20,986 nucleotides of DNA from Flavobacteriales bacterium UBA7878 (GCA_002501205.1 DLRW01000086.1:1-20986), one strand, 5' to 3'. Positions 6,893 through 14,400 are shown, counted from the stretch's first letter. The notes: a model not told the origin generated them from the letters alone. Numbers and translations are program-made.

Positions 6893-8305
6893 CTATATCT
6901 CTAATAACTGTCGAACTTCGGCATAGCTTTCCGGAAGCCCACCACTATATTGTTCGAGGATCATATCGGTCTTAGCTCCCTGAAATTTCAACTCCTTAAC
7001 ACTAGTACTTTTCAAGTAGTAAAAATGATTCTCATCAAGAGAAAAAACAAAAAAGGATTGATCCTTTGGAAGAGGCACTAGTCCGAAACCATTATAATTA
7101 ATTATTGAATTGCTTTGCATCATCACAAAGCTGCCCGATACTAAAGTATCCCCACTACTTGCAGCATTGATCATAATAGGCTCAACTCTAACTGAAGGGG
7201 CATTCCAAATTCGATCACAATTATAGACTCCAAAATATTGGATTCGAAAGCTTCGCATTAATCTACTTCGTTTTTCAGCAATTTTGGCCGCCCGCTCTTG
7301 TTTGCGACGCCATTCTTGCCTTCTCTTCTCCTTCTGCGCTTGTATATCCTCATAAACTCGCATCGCTTCATTAAAGTCTTCGCCAGTAAAAACCGGTCGC
7401 ACCAAAAAAGAACGTTCTTCTTTGAATCGGGAAAACTTAAGGAAGTACTTCCCATCAAATGGACTTCTATTAAGCTGAACCCAATCCCACTCCACTTGAG
7501 CATATTCCGGTTTATAGGCAGTATCCTGATCATCTACTTCAAATTTGGCATTCTTAAAGACTTTCAATTCTTTTAGGAGTTGCGATTCAGGGATTACTAC
7601 TTCAATGATGTCATTGCCTGGGCTAGGCTTTTTAGGTTTAGGAACTGAGATAACATCAACTACACTTGAATCTGCTTCAATCTCAAATCTGGCCCCTGCA
7701 TTAGGATCAGTACCTGGATTTAATTCTAAAAGCTCAGGTTTGTTTTCAAGATAAGTCCAACCCTGACTTACCGTATCATAGGTATATAAGTTAAAATTCT
7801 TCCCTTCGGCGGTAGAAACTAATTCGATGGTCATACTTTCCCCCTCAGTCAGGAACAGTTCCTTCCCATTTTGAAAGGCACGCACTTCACACATTCCTGC
7901 AGACTCCAAGCTATATTGAGTTCCAGATGAATCGTAGGCCATATTAATGCCCGCAATGAAATAGTCGATAGGATCTTTATACTCGCGGAGTCTAATTTCC
8001 ACCTCCCCTTGAATTAATTGGCCATCTGAATCTTGAATGGCATTGGCCGGAATAATAATGCGGGTTCCACTTTCAAATTTAAGAGTAGCTCCGGCCTCAG
8101 CTTTAAATGCTTGCCTCTTAGCAGGAACAGTAACATTTGGGAAAGGCCTTTCAATAATTAAGGCTAATTCCTTTTGCTCTGGGATAGAGTCCTTGGCTAT
8201 CCCTGTTTTTTGAGATGTTGATGGTTCTTCTGATTGCGGTCCATTTTGACATGCTGCCAAAACCATTAAGAGCGAATAGCGAAATAGGTTTTTAGATGAA
8301 ATCAT
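6893..8305 (-). CDS. Hypothetical lipoprotein with a beta-rich N-terminal domain and a charged helical insert
   Basis: A 470-residue protein of unknown function. The N-terminus is a lipoprotein signal peptide with lipobox LAAC (C19), followed by an acidic Ser/Glu-rich linker. Residues about 64-190 hold a beta-rich segment with GTRIIIPANAIQDSDG and VEIRLREYKDP...MAYDSSGTQYSLESAGMCEVRAF, a pattern I associate with uncharacterised Bacteroidota lipoproteins and perhaps ZU5-like. A Pro/Lys linker (about 221-231) and a second domain follow. Then comes a very Arg/Lys/Glu-rich predicted long helix (about 311-354) and a C-terminal beta-rich part. It likely sits on a membrane facing the periplasm or outside. 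It starts at ATG 8305 and converges on accA across the shared terminator. I do not recognise a specific function. Confidence 0.8.
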   Translation of the reverse strand: MISSKNLFRYSLLMVLAACQNGPQSEEPSTSQKTGIAKDSIPEQKELALIIERPFPNVTVPAKRQAFKAEAGATLKFESGTRIIIPANAIQDSDGQLIQGEVEIRLREYKDPIDYFIAGINMAYDSSGTQYSLESAGMCEVRAFQNGKELFLTEGESMTIELVSTAEGKNFNLYTYDTVSQGWTYLENKPELLELNPGTDPNAGARFEIEADSSVVDVISVPKPKKPSPGNDIIEVVIPESQLLKELKVFKNAKFEVDDQDTAYKPEYAQVEWDWVQLNRSPFDGKYFLKFSRFKEERSFLVRPVFTGEDFNEAMRVYEDIQAQKEKRRQEWRRKQERAAKIAEKRSRLMRSFRIQYFGVYNCDRIWNAPSVRVEPIMINAASSGDTLVSGSFVMMQSNSIINYNGFGLVPLPKDQSFFVFSLDENHFYYLKSTSVKELKFQGAKTDMILEQYSGGLPESYAEVRQLLEI

Positions 8306-8403
8306 TTATTGTTAATTGGTGAGTTTATTGAACGATAATTTAAAGTCTTCTAGTACAAGGCTATTGATAATCTGAATTCGAATTAAAATTTTGGAATCCC
8401 TCC

Positions 8404-8433
8404 TTGCATATTTCAAAATATTAGTCAACTTTG
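8404..8433 (+). promoter_or_regulatory. Candidate promoter of the membrane-protein/regulator operon (TTG-N19-CAACTTTG)
   Basis: TTG at 8404-8406 and CAACTTTG at 8426-8433 are separated by 19 bases. The second element matches TAnnTTTG except for its first base. Predicted transcription starts near 8437, about 15 bases before ATG 8453. The -7 element forms the left arm of the palindromic operator at 8428-8449, so a protein bound there would block the promoter. Confidence 0.5.
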
Positions 8434-8449
8434 TGCTGCAAAGTACTTT
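8428..8449. promoter_or_regulatory. Operator-like inverted repeat, copy 1 (ACTTTG-N5-CAAAGTACTTT)
   Basis: The sequence is ACTTTG, spacer TGCTG, CAAAGT, then ACTTT. The first two arms form an inverted repeat and the last two form a second palindrome, AAAGTACTTT. All 17 non-spacer bases recur in the same arrangement at 9363-9384. It overlaps the -7 element and the predicted transcription start of the operon that encodes the winged-helix regulator. It ends 3 bases before ATG 8453. I infer that it is the regulator's own binding site. Confidence 0.65.
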
Positions 8450-8452
8450 CCT

Positions 8453-9055
8453 ATGGATCAGAAAGAACATATTGAAGCCCTCAAAGACATTCGTCAGATG
8501 ATGCAGCGCTCGGTGCGCTTTCTATCCTTAAGTGGTTTGTCTGGAATTTTTGCCGGTATCTATGCTTTGGCGGCAGCCTATTTGGCCTACCTAAAATTAG
8601 AATCGGGCGCCGGTAGAACGGATGCCCGCGGTACTTTGATCTACTTAATGGCATTGGCATTAGGCTGTTTAATCCTGGCCATTGGTACTGCCTTTTTCTT
8701 TACCCGTAAAAATGCTCGTAAAAAGGGTTTAAAGCTTTGGGATGAATCCGCTCGCTTAGCTTTCATCAACCTTAGCATTCCCCTGGCCACCGGAGGACTT
8801 TTTGCCATTGCTTTGATACGTGCCGGAGCAATTGGCTTTGTAGCACCTGCCACTTTGGTATTTTACGGATTAGCCTTAATTAATGCCAGTCGCCATACCT
8901 TCCCGATGATTCGCCAGCTTGGAATCCTGGAAATTCTACTTGGCTTGATAGCTGCCTTCGTTTGGGGGCATGGTTTGTTATTCTGGGCTATAGGCTTTGG
9001 GCTTTTACATATTGTATACGGACTCTTCATGTACTTCAAGTTTGAGCGGGCATGA
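8453..9055 (+). CDS. Conserved multi-TM membrane protein of unknown function
   Basis: A 200-residue integral membrane protein. A short amphipathic N-terminus (KEHIEALKDIRQMMQRSVRFLSL) precedes about five or six TM segments: near residues 25-46, 62-85, 103-122, 125-145, 155-175 and 176-196. The N-terminal SLSGLSGIFAGIYAL pattern is familiar from hypothetical Bacteroidota proteins encoded beside small winged-helix regulators, but I know of no function. Its TGA overlaps the ATG of the regulator gene (ATGA), so the two are translationally coupled. The operator-like repeat directly upstream suggests that expression is controlled by that regulator. A sensor, transporter component or stress-related membrane protein are all possible. 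Confidence 0.82.
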   Translation: MDQKEHIEALKDIRQMMQRSVRFLSLSGLSGIFAGIYALAAAYLAYLKLESGAGRTDARGTLIYLMALALGCLILAIGTAFFFTRKNARKKGLKLWDESARLAFINLSIPLATGGLFAIALIRAGAIGFVAPATLVFYGLALINASRHTFPMIRQLGILEILLGLIAAFVWGHGLLFWAIGFGLLHIVYGLFMYFKFERA

Positions 9056-9345
9056 AAGAATGGGTCCATCAGCTTAATAAAGCTTTTGAAAACCGAGTGC
9101 GCTTAGGCATTATGTCGGTCTTAATGGTGAATGAAGCGGTGAGCTTTAATCGACTTAAAGAGCTTTTGGGGGTAACCGATGGGAATTTAGCCAGCCATTT
9201 ACGTGCCCTGGAAAAATTGGAGTACGTAGAAATGAAAAAAACCTTTCTCGATCGAAAATCGCATACCACTTATGATGTATCTACTCTCGGCCGCAAGGCC
9301 TTTACTGAACATTTGAATGCTTTAGAAAGCCTCTTGAAGCCCTAA
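9052..9345 (+). CDS. Small winged-helix transcriptional regulator (HTH_34/ArsR-like)
   Basis: A 97-residue single-domain DNA-binding protein of the short winged-helix type (HTH_34, related to ArsR/MarR folds). The N-terminal helix (LNKAFENRVRLGIMSVLM) leads into the helix-turn-helix FNRLKELLGVTDGNLASHLRALEKLEYV (about 32-59). The recognition helix is about 42-56. A basic wing (KKTFLDRKSHTTYDVS, about 62-77) and a C-terminal dimerisation helix follow. There is no obvious ligand or metal domain and no cysteine, so metal sensing of the ArsR type is unlikely. The start overlaps the previous gene's stop (ATGA). Matching operator-like repeats lie before this two-gene unit and just after this gene, which suggests autoregulation and control of the next gene. 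Confidence 0.88.
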   Translation: MKEWVHQLNKAFENRVRLGIMSVLMVNEAVSFNRLKELLGVTDGNLASHLRALEKLEYVEMKKTFLDRKSHTTYDVSTLGRKAFTEHLNALESLLKP

Positions 9346-9362
9346 TATTTTTTTATTCATTC

Positions 9363-9384
9363 ACTTTGAAATTCAAAGTACTTT
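9363..9384. promoter_or_regulatory. Operator-like inverted repeat, copy 2 (ACTTTG-N5-CAAAGTACTTT)
   Basis: ACTTTG, spacer AAATT, CAAAGT, ACTTT. Here the first 17 bases form a perfect palindrome (8-bp arms around a central A). It matches the copy at 8428-8449 in every base outside the spacer. It lies 17 bases after the regulator stop and 13 bases before ATG 9398. The TCACTTTG at 9361-9368 is a weak match to a -7 promoter element, so the site could control the downstream membrane-protein gene. Confidence 0.65.
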
Positions 9385-9397
9385 TAAAACAAACAAA

Positions 9398-10816
9398 ATG
9401 AAAACTAAAATTCGTCCTTACCTCTCCTGGACCCTGGCTATAAGCGCCGCCCTTCTTTTTGATGATGTTAGCTATGGCCTAAATGCCAGCATTTTCAGTA
9501 GCCTTTCAGTTTTAGCCCTTCTCTTTCTATACTCTGAAATTCCCCTACAAAGAAAGGCCCTGGCCATTCTACCCCATTTATGTATCGCATTATACCTGAG
9601 CCTGTACCCGCAAGCACTAAGTGTCTTTTTCTGGTACCTGAGCTATCTGCTGATGTGGAGCATGGCTGCTGTTTCTAACAGTAGCCTGCTCCTTCCTTTT
9701 CAGGGCATCGCCGCTATGGTGGGCAGTCCTTTTAAGCACTGGGCTCCTAAACCCAGTCCTCCCCAATCCGAGACCCTGCAAGAACAAGAAGCCAAGCGGG
9801 TTCAAAACACTAATCGCTGGGCTGTTATTCTGTTGGTGAGCATTATTGCCCTGACCTTCGCTTTCCTTTATGCCCTCAGTAATCCTATTTTCAGCAATAT
9901 ATTGGAAGACATCCAATGGCCCGAAATTGAAGCGGATTTAGTTTGGAGCAGCTTGGGCATTTACCTCTTACTTTATGGTCTACTGCGCTTTTATAAAATA
10001 GACGCCATTGACCGAATCAATGAATTGCCTAAGAGTTTAGTCTCCGCGGATTACCCCAAAGAACATCCTGAATTTCCAATCGCCAAATGGAGCCTTCTCA
10101 TCGTCTCTGGAATGCTGCTTGTAATGAACCTGACCGATTTAGTGGTAATCTTCAGCGGGAAACTACCCAGTGGCATGAGCTATTCAAAATATGTGCACCA
10201 AGGCTTTTACTCTTTAATCTTCTCCATGGCTCTTGCCTTAGGGCTGATGATGATCTTTTTCAGAGGCGCTTTAAACTTTCATGATCATGTTCACCGCATT
10301 CGCCAAATCGCCCGTTTCTGGATAATCCAAAACCTGGCACTCGCTCTGATTACCGCCTACAAAAACCTACTTTATGTAGAAGTCTATGGACTTACCTATA
10401 AACGAATCGGAGTCTTTGCTTGCCTACTGGCGGTAAGCTTAGGCTTGGCCTTAATGATTCGCAAGATCAATCATGCCCGCAGTAATTGGTATTTCTTTAA
10501 TCGCTTAAGTGCTTTAGGATACGCACTAATTATGATCTATGCCCTAATCCCCTATGACCTGTGGATCACTCGTTATAATCTGCGCTATGCCCAGTCCAAG
10601 GACCTTTATTATATCCAAAGCTTAGCCCGTCCGGATTTAGTGGAATTAGAAGCCTATATGCAAAAGATGCCTGAAGGCCCGGAAGAATATCGTTATACCC
10701 GAGAATTTCTGAACCGCATGCAAGAATCAGTTGAGTATAAAGCAGCCATTCAAAGTTGGCGGGAATGGAACTGGTATCAAAACAATGTATTTAGGACTTT
10801 TAAGATAAAGAAGTGA
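9398..10816 (+). CDS. DUF4173/DUF4153-like polytopic membrane protein
   Basis: A 472-residue inner-membrane protein with about 10-12 TM segments. These are interrupted near residues 111-140 by a Pro/Gln/Glu-rich cytoplasmic stretch. The second half carries a pattern I associate with the DUF4153/DUF4173 family: YVHQGFYSLIFSMALALGLMM, LALALITAYKNLLYVEVYGLTYKR, and near the end LIPYDLWITRYNLRYAQSKDLYYIQSL. The soluble C-terminus (about 410-472) is charged and Trp-rich. The family has no established function. ATG 9398 is preceded by the second operator-like repeat, which links the gene to the small winged-helix regulator upstream. Its 3' end overlaps the convergent gene at 10800-11027 by 17 bases. 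Confidence 0.82.
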   Translation: MKTKIRPYLSWTLAISAALLFDDVSYGLNASIFSSLSVLALLFLYSEIPLQRKALAILPHLCIALYLSLYPQALSVFFWYLSYLLMWSMAAVSNSSLLLPFQGIAAMVGSPFKHWAPKPSPPQSETLQEQEAKRVQNTNRWAVILLVSIIALTFAFLYALSNPIFSNILEDIQWPEIEADLVWSSLGIYLLLYGLLRFYKIDAIDRINELPKSLVSADYPKEHPEFPIAKWSLLIVSGMLLVMNLTDLVVIFSGKLPSGMSYSKYVHQGFYSLIFSMALALGLMMIFFRGALNFHDHVHRIRQIARFWIIQNLALALITAYKNLLYVEVYGLTYKRIGVFACLLAVSLGLALMIRKINHARSNWYFFNRLSALGYALIMIYALIPYDLWITRYNLRYAQSKDLYYIQSLARPDLVELEAYMQKMPEGPEEYRYTREFLNRMQESVEYKAAIQSWREWNWYQNNVFRTFKIKK

Positions 10817-11027
10817 GCTTTCTCCTTTTTAGCAGATACAATAGTAAATGCAGGAGCCATGCAAATTGCCCAATAAGAAACAGGCTTCCCTCTGCAATGG
10901 AATACCTCCTATCATGAAAGCTGAAATCCAATACCCTAGCTGTATCCTGATAAAAATATAGTATGACCAATATGCCAGTCAATACTAGCCAGAGAATACC
11001 TGGAAACTTTGCCTGTGGAAATTTCAC
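10800..11027 (-). CDS. Small two-TM membrane protein, hypothetical
   Basis: A 75-residue protein with two hydrophobic helices (about residues 10-26 and 47-66), a charged linker (DTARVLDFSFHDRRYSIAEG) and a basic tail (LLKRRKLTSLS), consistent with a small inner-membrane protein. It starts at GTG 11027, one base after the stop of the upstream FISUMP gene, an arrangement typical of coupled translation, which is the main reason for accepting it. The 3' end overlaps the convergent DUF4173-like gene by 17 bases. I recognise no family. A chance open frame is possible but less likely, given the sensible membrane topology and tight spacing. Confidence 0.6.
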   Translation of the reverse strand: MKFPQAKFPGILWLVLTGILVILYFYQDTARVLDFSFHDRRYSIAEGSLFLIGQFAWLLHLLLYLLKRRKLTSLS

Positions 11028-11028
11028 T

Positions 11029-11712
11029 TTATTCTTTTATGCATCGCACATAATGTCCCGCATAATTAGGACTGGTTTTACCCAACTCCAATTGCATGCT
11101 ACCAAAATTTTGTTTGATGCTCCAAACCATTTGCAAATTGGGTGTTGCTGCGGGAGTACTGCGCGTCCACCAGCGGGCCAGAGTACCCTCACCTACAAAT
11201 TGCACCAAATTGGAAGAGTCGAAAACGACCAACTCCCCTGCCGGTAAAGCACTAAATCCATATTGGTCCTGCCGTTCTGTAAAAGCATAGTGCTTGTGCA
11301 ACCAGGCGCCATCGCCATCCTTTTGATTACCCTTACTACGCAGGGTATAAGCCAACTGGGGGTCGCTTTGTTGCAATTTGTTTAAGTCTTGAAGAACCGG
11401 AAGTCGCCAACCCTCCGGTGCCAGGGGTCTGCGATCGGCTACTGCAAATTGATTGTAGATACAGCCGTAGTGGGCCCCTTCTTTAGGATCGAAATTATAA
11501 TAGGTATAAGCAGGTCGTTTATTCTCTATTGCTTTAATCCACTCTTCCTGATTCCAGCAATATTTCAAAGGATCTCCATTGCGAAAGGAAGTCACCACCA
11601 GATTTTTATTCATCCAAATCTGACTACCTATACTTACCTCCTGATATTGAGATGGAGCCTTCGCCCCGCTTAAGAACAATAGGCAGAAGGCACTGAATAG
11701 TAGTTTTTTCAT
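11029..11712 (-). CDS. Secreted FISUMP-domain protein (paralogue 2)
   Basis: A 227-residue exported protein with the 'Fibrobacter succinogenes major paralogous domain' (FISUMP), of unknown function. The signal peptide is MKKLLFSAFCLLFLSGAKA with predicted cleavage after AKA and no lipobox cysteine. The domain shows its hallmarks in order: IGSQIWMNKNL (about residues 30-40), FRNGDPL, the aromatic block PAYTYYNFD, GWRLPVLQDL, LRSKG, the GFSALPAGE segment, RWWTRS and the terminal HYVRCIK. Three cysteines remain in the mature protein. It is a paralogue of the adjacent lipoprotein at 11765-12475, with the same motif order. I chose ATG 11712 over the TTG at 11718. It is followed one base later by the small membrane-protein gene. 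Confidence 0.85.
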   Translation of the reverse strand: MKKLLFSAFCLLFLSGAKAPSQYQEVSIGSQIWMNKNLVVTSFRNGDPLKYCWNQEEWIKAIENKRPAYTYYNFDPKEGAHYGCIYNQFAVADRRPLAPEGWRLPVLQDLNKLQQSDPQLAYTLRSKGNQKDGDGAWLHKHYAFTERQDQYGFSALPAGELVVFDSSNLVQFVGEGTLARWWTRSTPAATPNLQMVWSIKQNFGSMQLELGKTSPNYAGHYVRCIKE

Positions 11713-11764
11713 AAGCAAAATTGCCTTCTAAAATAATCAATTAGCTGATTGGAGGCAGTTTAGC

Positions 11765-12475
11765 CTATTTAAGACAGCGTACATAATGACCCGCCGCCGC
11801 ATCAATCCTCGCTCCAGCCATTTGACCATGGAAATTTCCATGCCGCCCTTGATAGAGAGTCCAAAACCGTAAAACGTCTGGATGATTTTCAAGTGGGCTG
11901 GCGGTCCACCAGGAAACCCGCTCCCCCCAGGCATTAAAAACCACCTCATTAAGGGCTTCCACATAGCCTGGTACTTCACCTACCGGTTGGGCATTAAAAC
12001 CAAAAGTATCTTGCTGTGCGGTAAAGGTATAAGAGACCTGTTTCCATAAGCCGCTGCCATCGTGCACTGAGCCCTTAGATCGCAAGAAATAAGGGATGCT
12101 CTGATCCTTAAATAAACTATCGATATCTTCTTGCAAAGGAACTCGCCAAGCATCCGGAGCTAAACCGCGCTCGTCTAACAGGGCCCACACATTATAAAGG
12201 GCCCCGTATTGGGCATTGGCATCTTCATCGAAATTAAAATAAAGTAGGGCTGGCTTTTTATTACGATAGGCTTCAATCCAACATTCTGGATCTTGGCAAA
12301 CTTCGATTGCATCGCCATTGCGAAAGGTTTTTTCATTGAGGTTGTGATCCATCCAAACCTGATTGCCCACACGCACTGTACCTTCAGGCAGTACTTCCTC
12401 TTGTGCTGTAGTACAGGATAATAAGATTAAACTTAGACCTAGAAGCCCTAGCGTTCCTTTGATTAGTTTATTCAT
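11765..12475 (-). CDS. FISUMP-domain lipoprotein (paralogue 1)
   Basis: A 236-residue lipoprotein with signal peptide ending LLSC (C21), followed by a FISUMP domain: VGNQVWMDHNL (about residues 36-46), FRNGDAIEVC, PALLYFNFD, AWRVPLQEDI, LRSKGS, GFNAQPVGEVPG, WWTAS and the terminal HYVRCLK. The spacing of motifs parallels the downstream paralogue, so the two probably arose by tandem duplication and then diverged in anchoring: this one lipidated, the other soluble or released. FISUMP proteins are abundant in Bacteroidota and Fibrobacterota and are generally cell-surface, without an assigned activity. ATG 12475 overlaps the stop of the two-TM gene (ATGA). Confidence 0.87.
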   Translation of the reverse strand: MNKLIKGTLGLLGLSLILLSCTTAQEEVLPEGTVRVGNQVWMDHNLNEKTFRNGDAIEVCQDPECWIEAYRNKKPALLYFNFDEDANAQYGALYNVWALLDERGLAPDAWRVPLQEDIDSLFKDQSIPYFLRSKGSVHDGSGLWKQVSYTFTAQQDTFGFNAQPVGEVPGYVEALNEVVFNAWGERVSWWTASPLENHPDVLRFWTLYQGRHGNFHGQMAGARIDAAAGHYVRCLK

Positions 12476-12777
12476 TTCTCTTCGTCGATTATTTCAGCTT
12501 CTACTTCAATGGCCTGGGCTTCTTCCATAGCCGCTTCTGCCTTACGCATATTGGATTCTAAAAACCTGGGCACAACTACGATCATGGCTAAGCCCAGTAA
12601 ATTAATAGGCACATAAAACCACAGGGTATAAGGCACCCAGCTTACTGACCAAAAAGCCCAATATAAAGCAATGGCAATGGCGGTGCGAATGAAATACATC
12701 CGCAGTTTCCTTTTCCGAAAAGCGGGATCCAGGATGCCTTGTTTCGAAATTTGATCTTGAATATCTGACATAAACAT
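12472..12777 (-). CDS. Two-TM membrane protein with charged ends, hypothetical
   Basis: A 101-residue protein. A charged N-terminus (DIQDQISKQGILDPAFRKRKLRMYFIR) leads into two TM helices at about residues 31-47 and 50-70. A Glu-rich, probably coiled or disordered C-terminus follows (RKAEAAMEEAQAIEVEAEIIDEEK). The arrangement resembles Bacteroidota '2TM domain' proteins, but I cannot assign the family with certainty. Two in-frame ATGs (12777 and 12771) are equally possible starts. Its TGA overlaps the start of the FISUMP lipoprotein gene by four bases, so co-translation is likely. The gap to the nuclease gene upstream is 41 bases, without a clear terminator. Confidence 0.75.
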   Translation of the reverse strand: MFMSDIQDQISKQGILDPAFRKRKLRMYFIRTAIAIALYWAFWSVSWVPYTLWFYVPINLLGLAMIVVVPRFLESNMRKAEAAMEEAQAIEVEAEIIDEEK

Positions 12778-12818
12778 TTTCTTGGCTTTCGCCAGATCAG
12801 GCTAAAATAAGGACTTTC

Positions 12819-14399
12819 CTACTGAATGATAATTCGCTCTTGATGCGCAGTAGTGCTTGATTTTAACGTATAGATCAAAGTGTAGACTCCCGGAGCAAAA
12901 GCACTCAAATCAATTTGATCTTCTAAGGGCAATGAAAGTAAGGCTCCAGCCGCATCAACCATTTGCAAAGAACTGATCTCATCTACAGACTGTACTTGTA
13001 AAAGCCCTTTTACGGGATTAGGATAAAAGCGAATGGATGGCGCATCGGCGAAAGCCAAAAGCGATAAGGCAGGACCTGACAAAATAGGAATGGTGATGGA
13101 ATCTGAATCCCCTAATTGACGGAAGGCCATACTCGCTTGATAATTCTTCTGAGATTGAAACTCAATCTCAATCACCTGATAATCGCCCGGACTCAATAAA
13201 AAGGTGGTTGGAGTAGAGGAAGTAAAATTCAAATCCGGATCACTCAAAGCTAGATTCTCTACACCCATGTCCTTATTGCCATCATTATAAATCACAAAGC
13301 TATAAGTACGAGTTAAAGCCGGGCCCTGAGCCAAAAAGATGGTATCATCCGAATAGTATTGCACAAAACGATCTGAAGCGGAAGCGGTACCGTCTACATC
13401 ACTAATACGCTCAATAAATTGAGGATAATCAACAAAGGGATTGCGGTTATTCTGCACATTGTAAATGGCAGTATTACGCGCTTGCTCTGCGGCCGATGGC
13501 GGGAATTGATCGTGCCACTGTCTCAGAATTGTTTCTTGTCCTGAAAAATGGCCGGCATAATCTTGATAGCGAATTACGAAATACATCATGGCCCGAGCTA
13601 CTGCTCCCTTATGTGCATCGCGAGGTTCAAACTTCCCACCTCCCGATTTGGAACCACCTTGAGTCCAGGATGCAGTTCCCACTACCCCAAAAGGATCGTT
13701 ACCGCGGCGACTATTTGCAGTGGCATCGGTAGGAAACAAATGATGGATATCGCTACGCATGGGCACATTGGAGTTAAAAAAGCCCTGCGGAAAAGTATGC
13801 TCGCAATTAAAGCTGTTGTTATTAGCCCCACTCCGGGTATTAAAGGTGGCAGTACGACCGGTATAAACACATTCTACCTGTCCCCCTACATTGTCAATGC
13901 TGCCATACATTAAATCGCGAGCACCATTATACCCCTGATCACTATAGCCTTGAGCCAAGCGCGTGTTTAAAGCATTTTTCAAAGCCTGCTGCTCCTTGTT
14001 TTGAGTAGTGCTATAATAGCTTTTTGAATAGGTGCCTTGAGCGCTTAAACCCACTGCAGTATGACCAAAGCCATTGGTGCTTTTAAAAACCAAAACCTGC
14101 TCATGCTGAATATTATGTTCGGGTAAAAAACTCACCGTAAGGCTAAAAGTATCGCTGGGCATCACTGTGAAAATGCTATCGCTAAGGCTAAACACCTTAT
14201 TGCCATAAATCTCAAAACGATCTACCGCCTCTACACTGATGGGATAACTATTAGGATTGTATAATCTTAAAGTTTGGGTACTGGCTTGCAATTCATTGGT
14301 GGCCGGGAAATTCAAATCACCATCCACAGAAACCAGACTTTGCGCCGTGAGGCCAGTCGTCAATAAAATGCTAATTGACAAAGTGTTAAAAGCCTTCAT
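12819..14399 (-). CDS. Secreted endonuclease I with T9SS C-terminal sorting domain
   Basis: A 526-residue exported nuclease. A Sec signal peptide (MKAFNTLSISILLTTGLTAQ) precedes an Ig-like beta domain (about 20-125). The Endonuclease I (EndA/Vvn, beta-beta-alpha-metal) domain spans about 135-330. The active-site block NCEHTFPQGF contains the presumed Glu200/His201 pair, and DIHHLFPTDATANSRRGNDPFG contains the metal-binding Asn229; NRNPFVDYPQF closes the domain. A second Ig-like region (about 350-440) follows. The C-terminus (about 456-526, from RFYPNP to GVYTLIY...QERIIIQ) is a T9SS type A sorting domain, so the protein should be secreted or surface-attached. It could digest extracellular DNA or RNA for nutrients. 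ATG 14399 gives a clean signal peptide one base after the previous gene; ATG 14423 would overlap it. Confidence 0.93.
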   Translation of the reverse strand: MKAFNTLSISILLTTGLTAQSLVSVDGDLNFPATNELQASTQTLRLYNPNSYPISVEAVDRFEIYGNKVFSLSDSIFTVMPSDTFSLTVSFLPEHNIQHEQVLVFKSTNGFGHTAVGLSAQGTYSKSYYSTTQNKEQQALKNALNTRLAQGYSDQGYNGARDLMYGSIDNVGGQVECVYTGRTATFNTRSGANNNSFNCEHTFPQGFFNSNVPMRSDIHHLFPTDATANSRRGNDPFGVVGTASWTQGGSKSGGGKFEPRDAHKGAVARAMMYFVIRYQDYAGHFSGQETILRQWHDQFPPSAAEQARNTAIYNVQNNRNPFVDYPQFIERISDVDGTASASDRFVQYYSDDTIFLAQGPALTRTYSFVIYNDGNKDMGVENLALSDPDLNFTSSTPTTFLLSPGDYQVIEIEFQSQKNYQASMAFRQLGDSDSITIPILSGPALSLLAFADAPSIRFYPNPVKGLLQVQSVDEISSLQMVDAAGALLSLPLEDQIDLSAFAPGVYTLIYTLKSSTTAHQERIIIQ

Positions 14400-14400
14400 C

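Noticed and set aside
11735..11750. AATCA...TGATT inverted repeat between the two FISUMP genes
   Set aside because: Only five pairs around a 6-base loop; too weak to call a terminator or operator, and expected by chance in AT-rich sequence.
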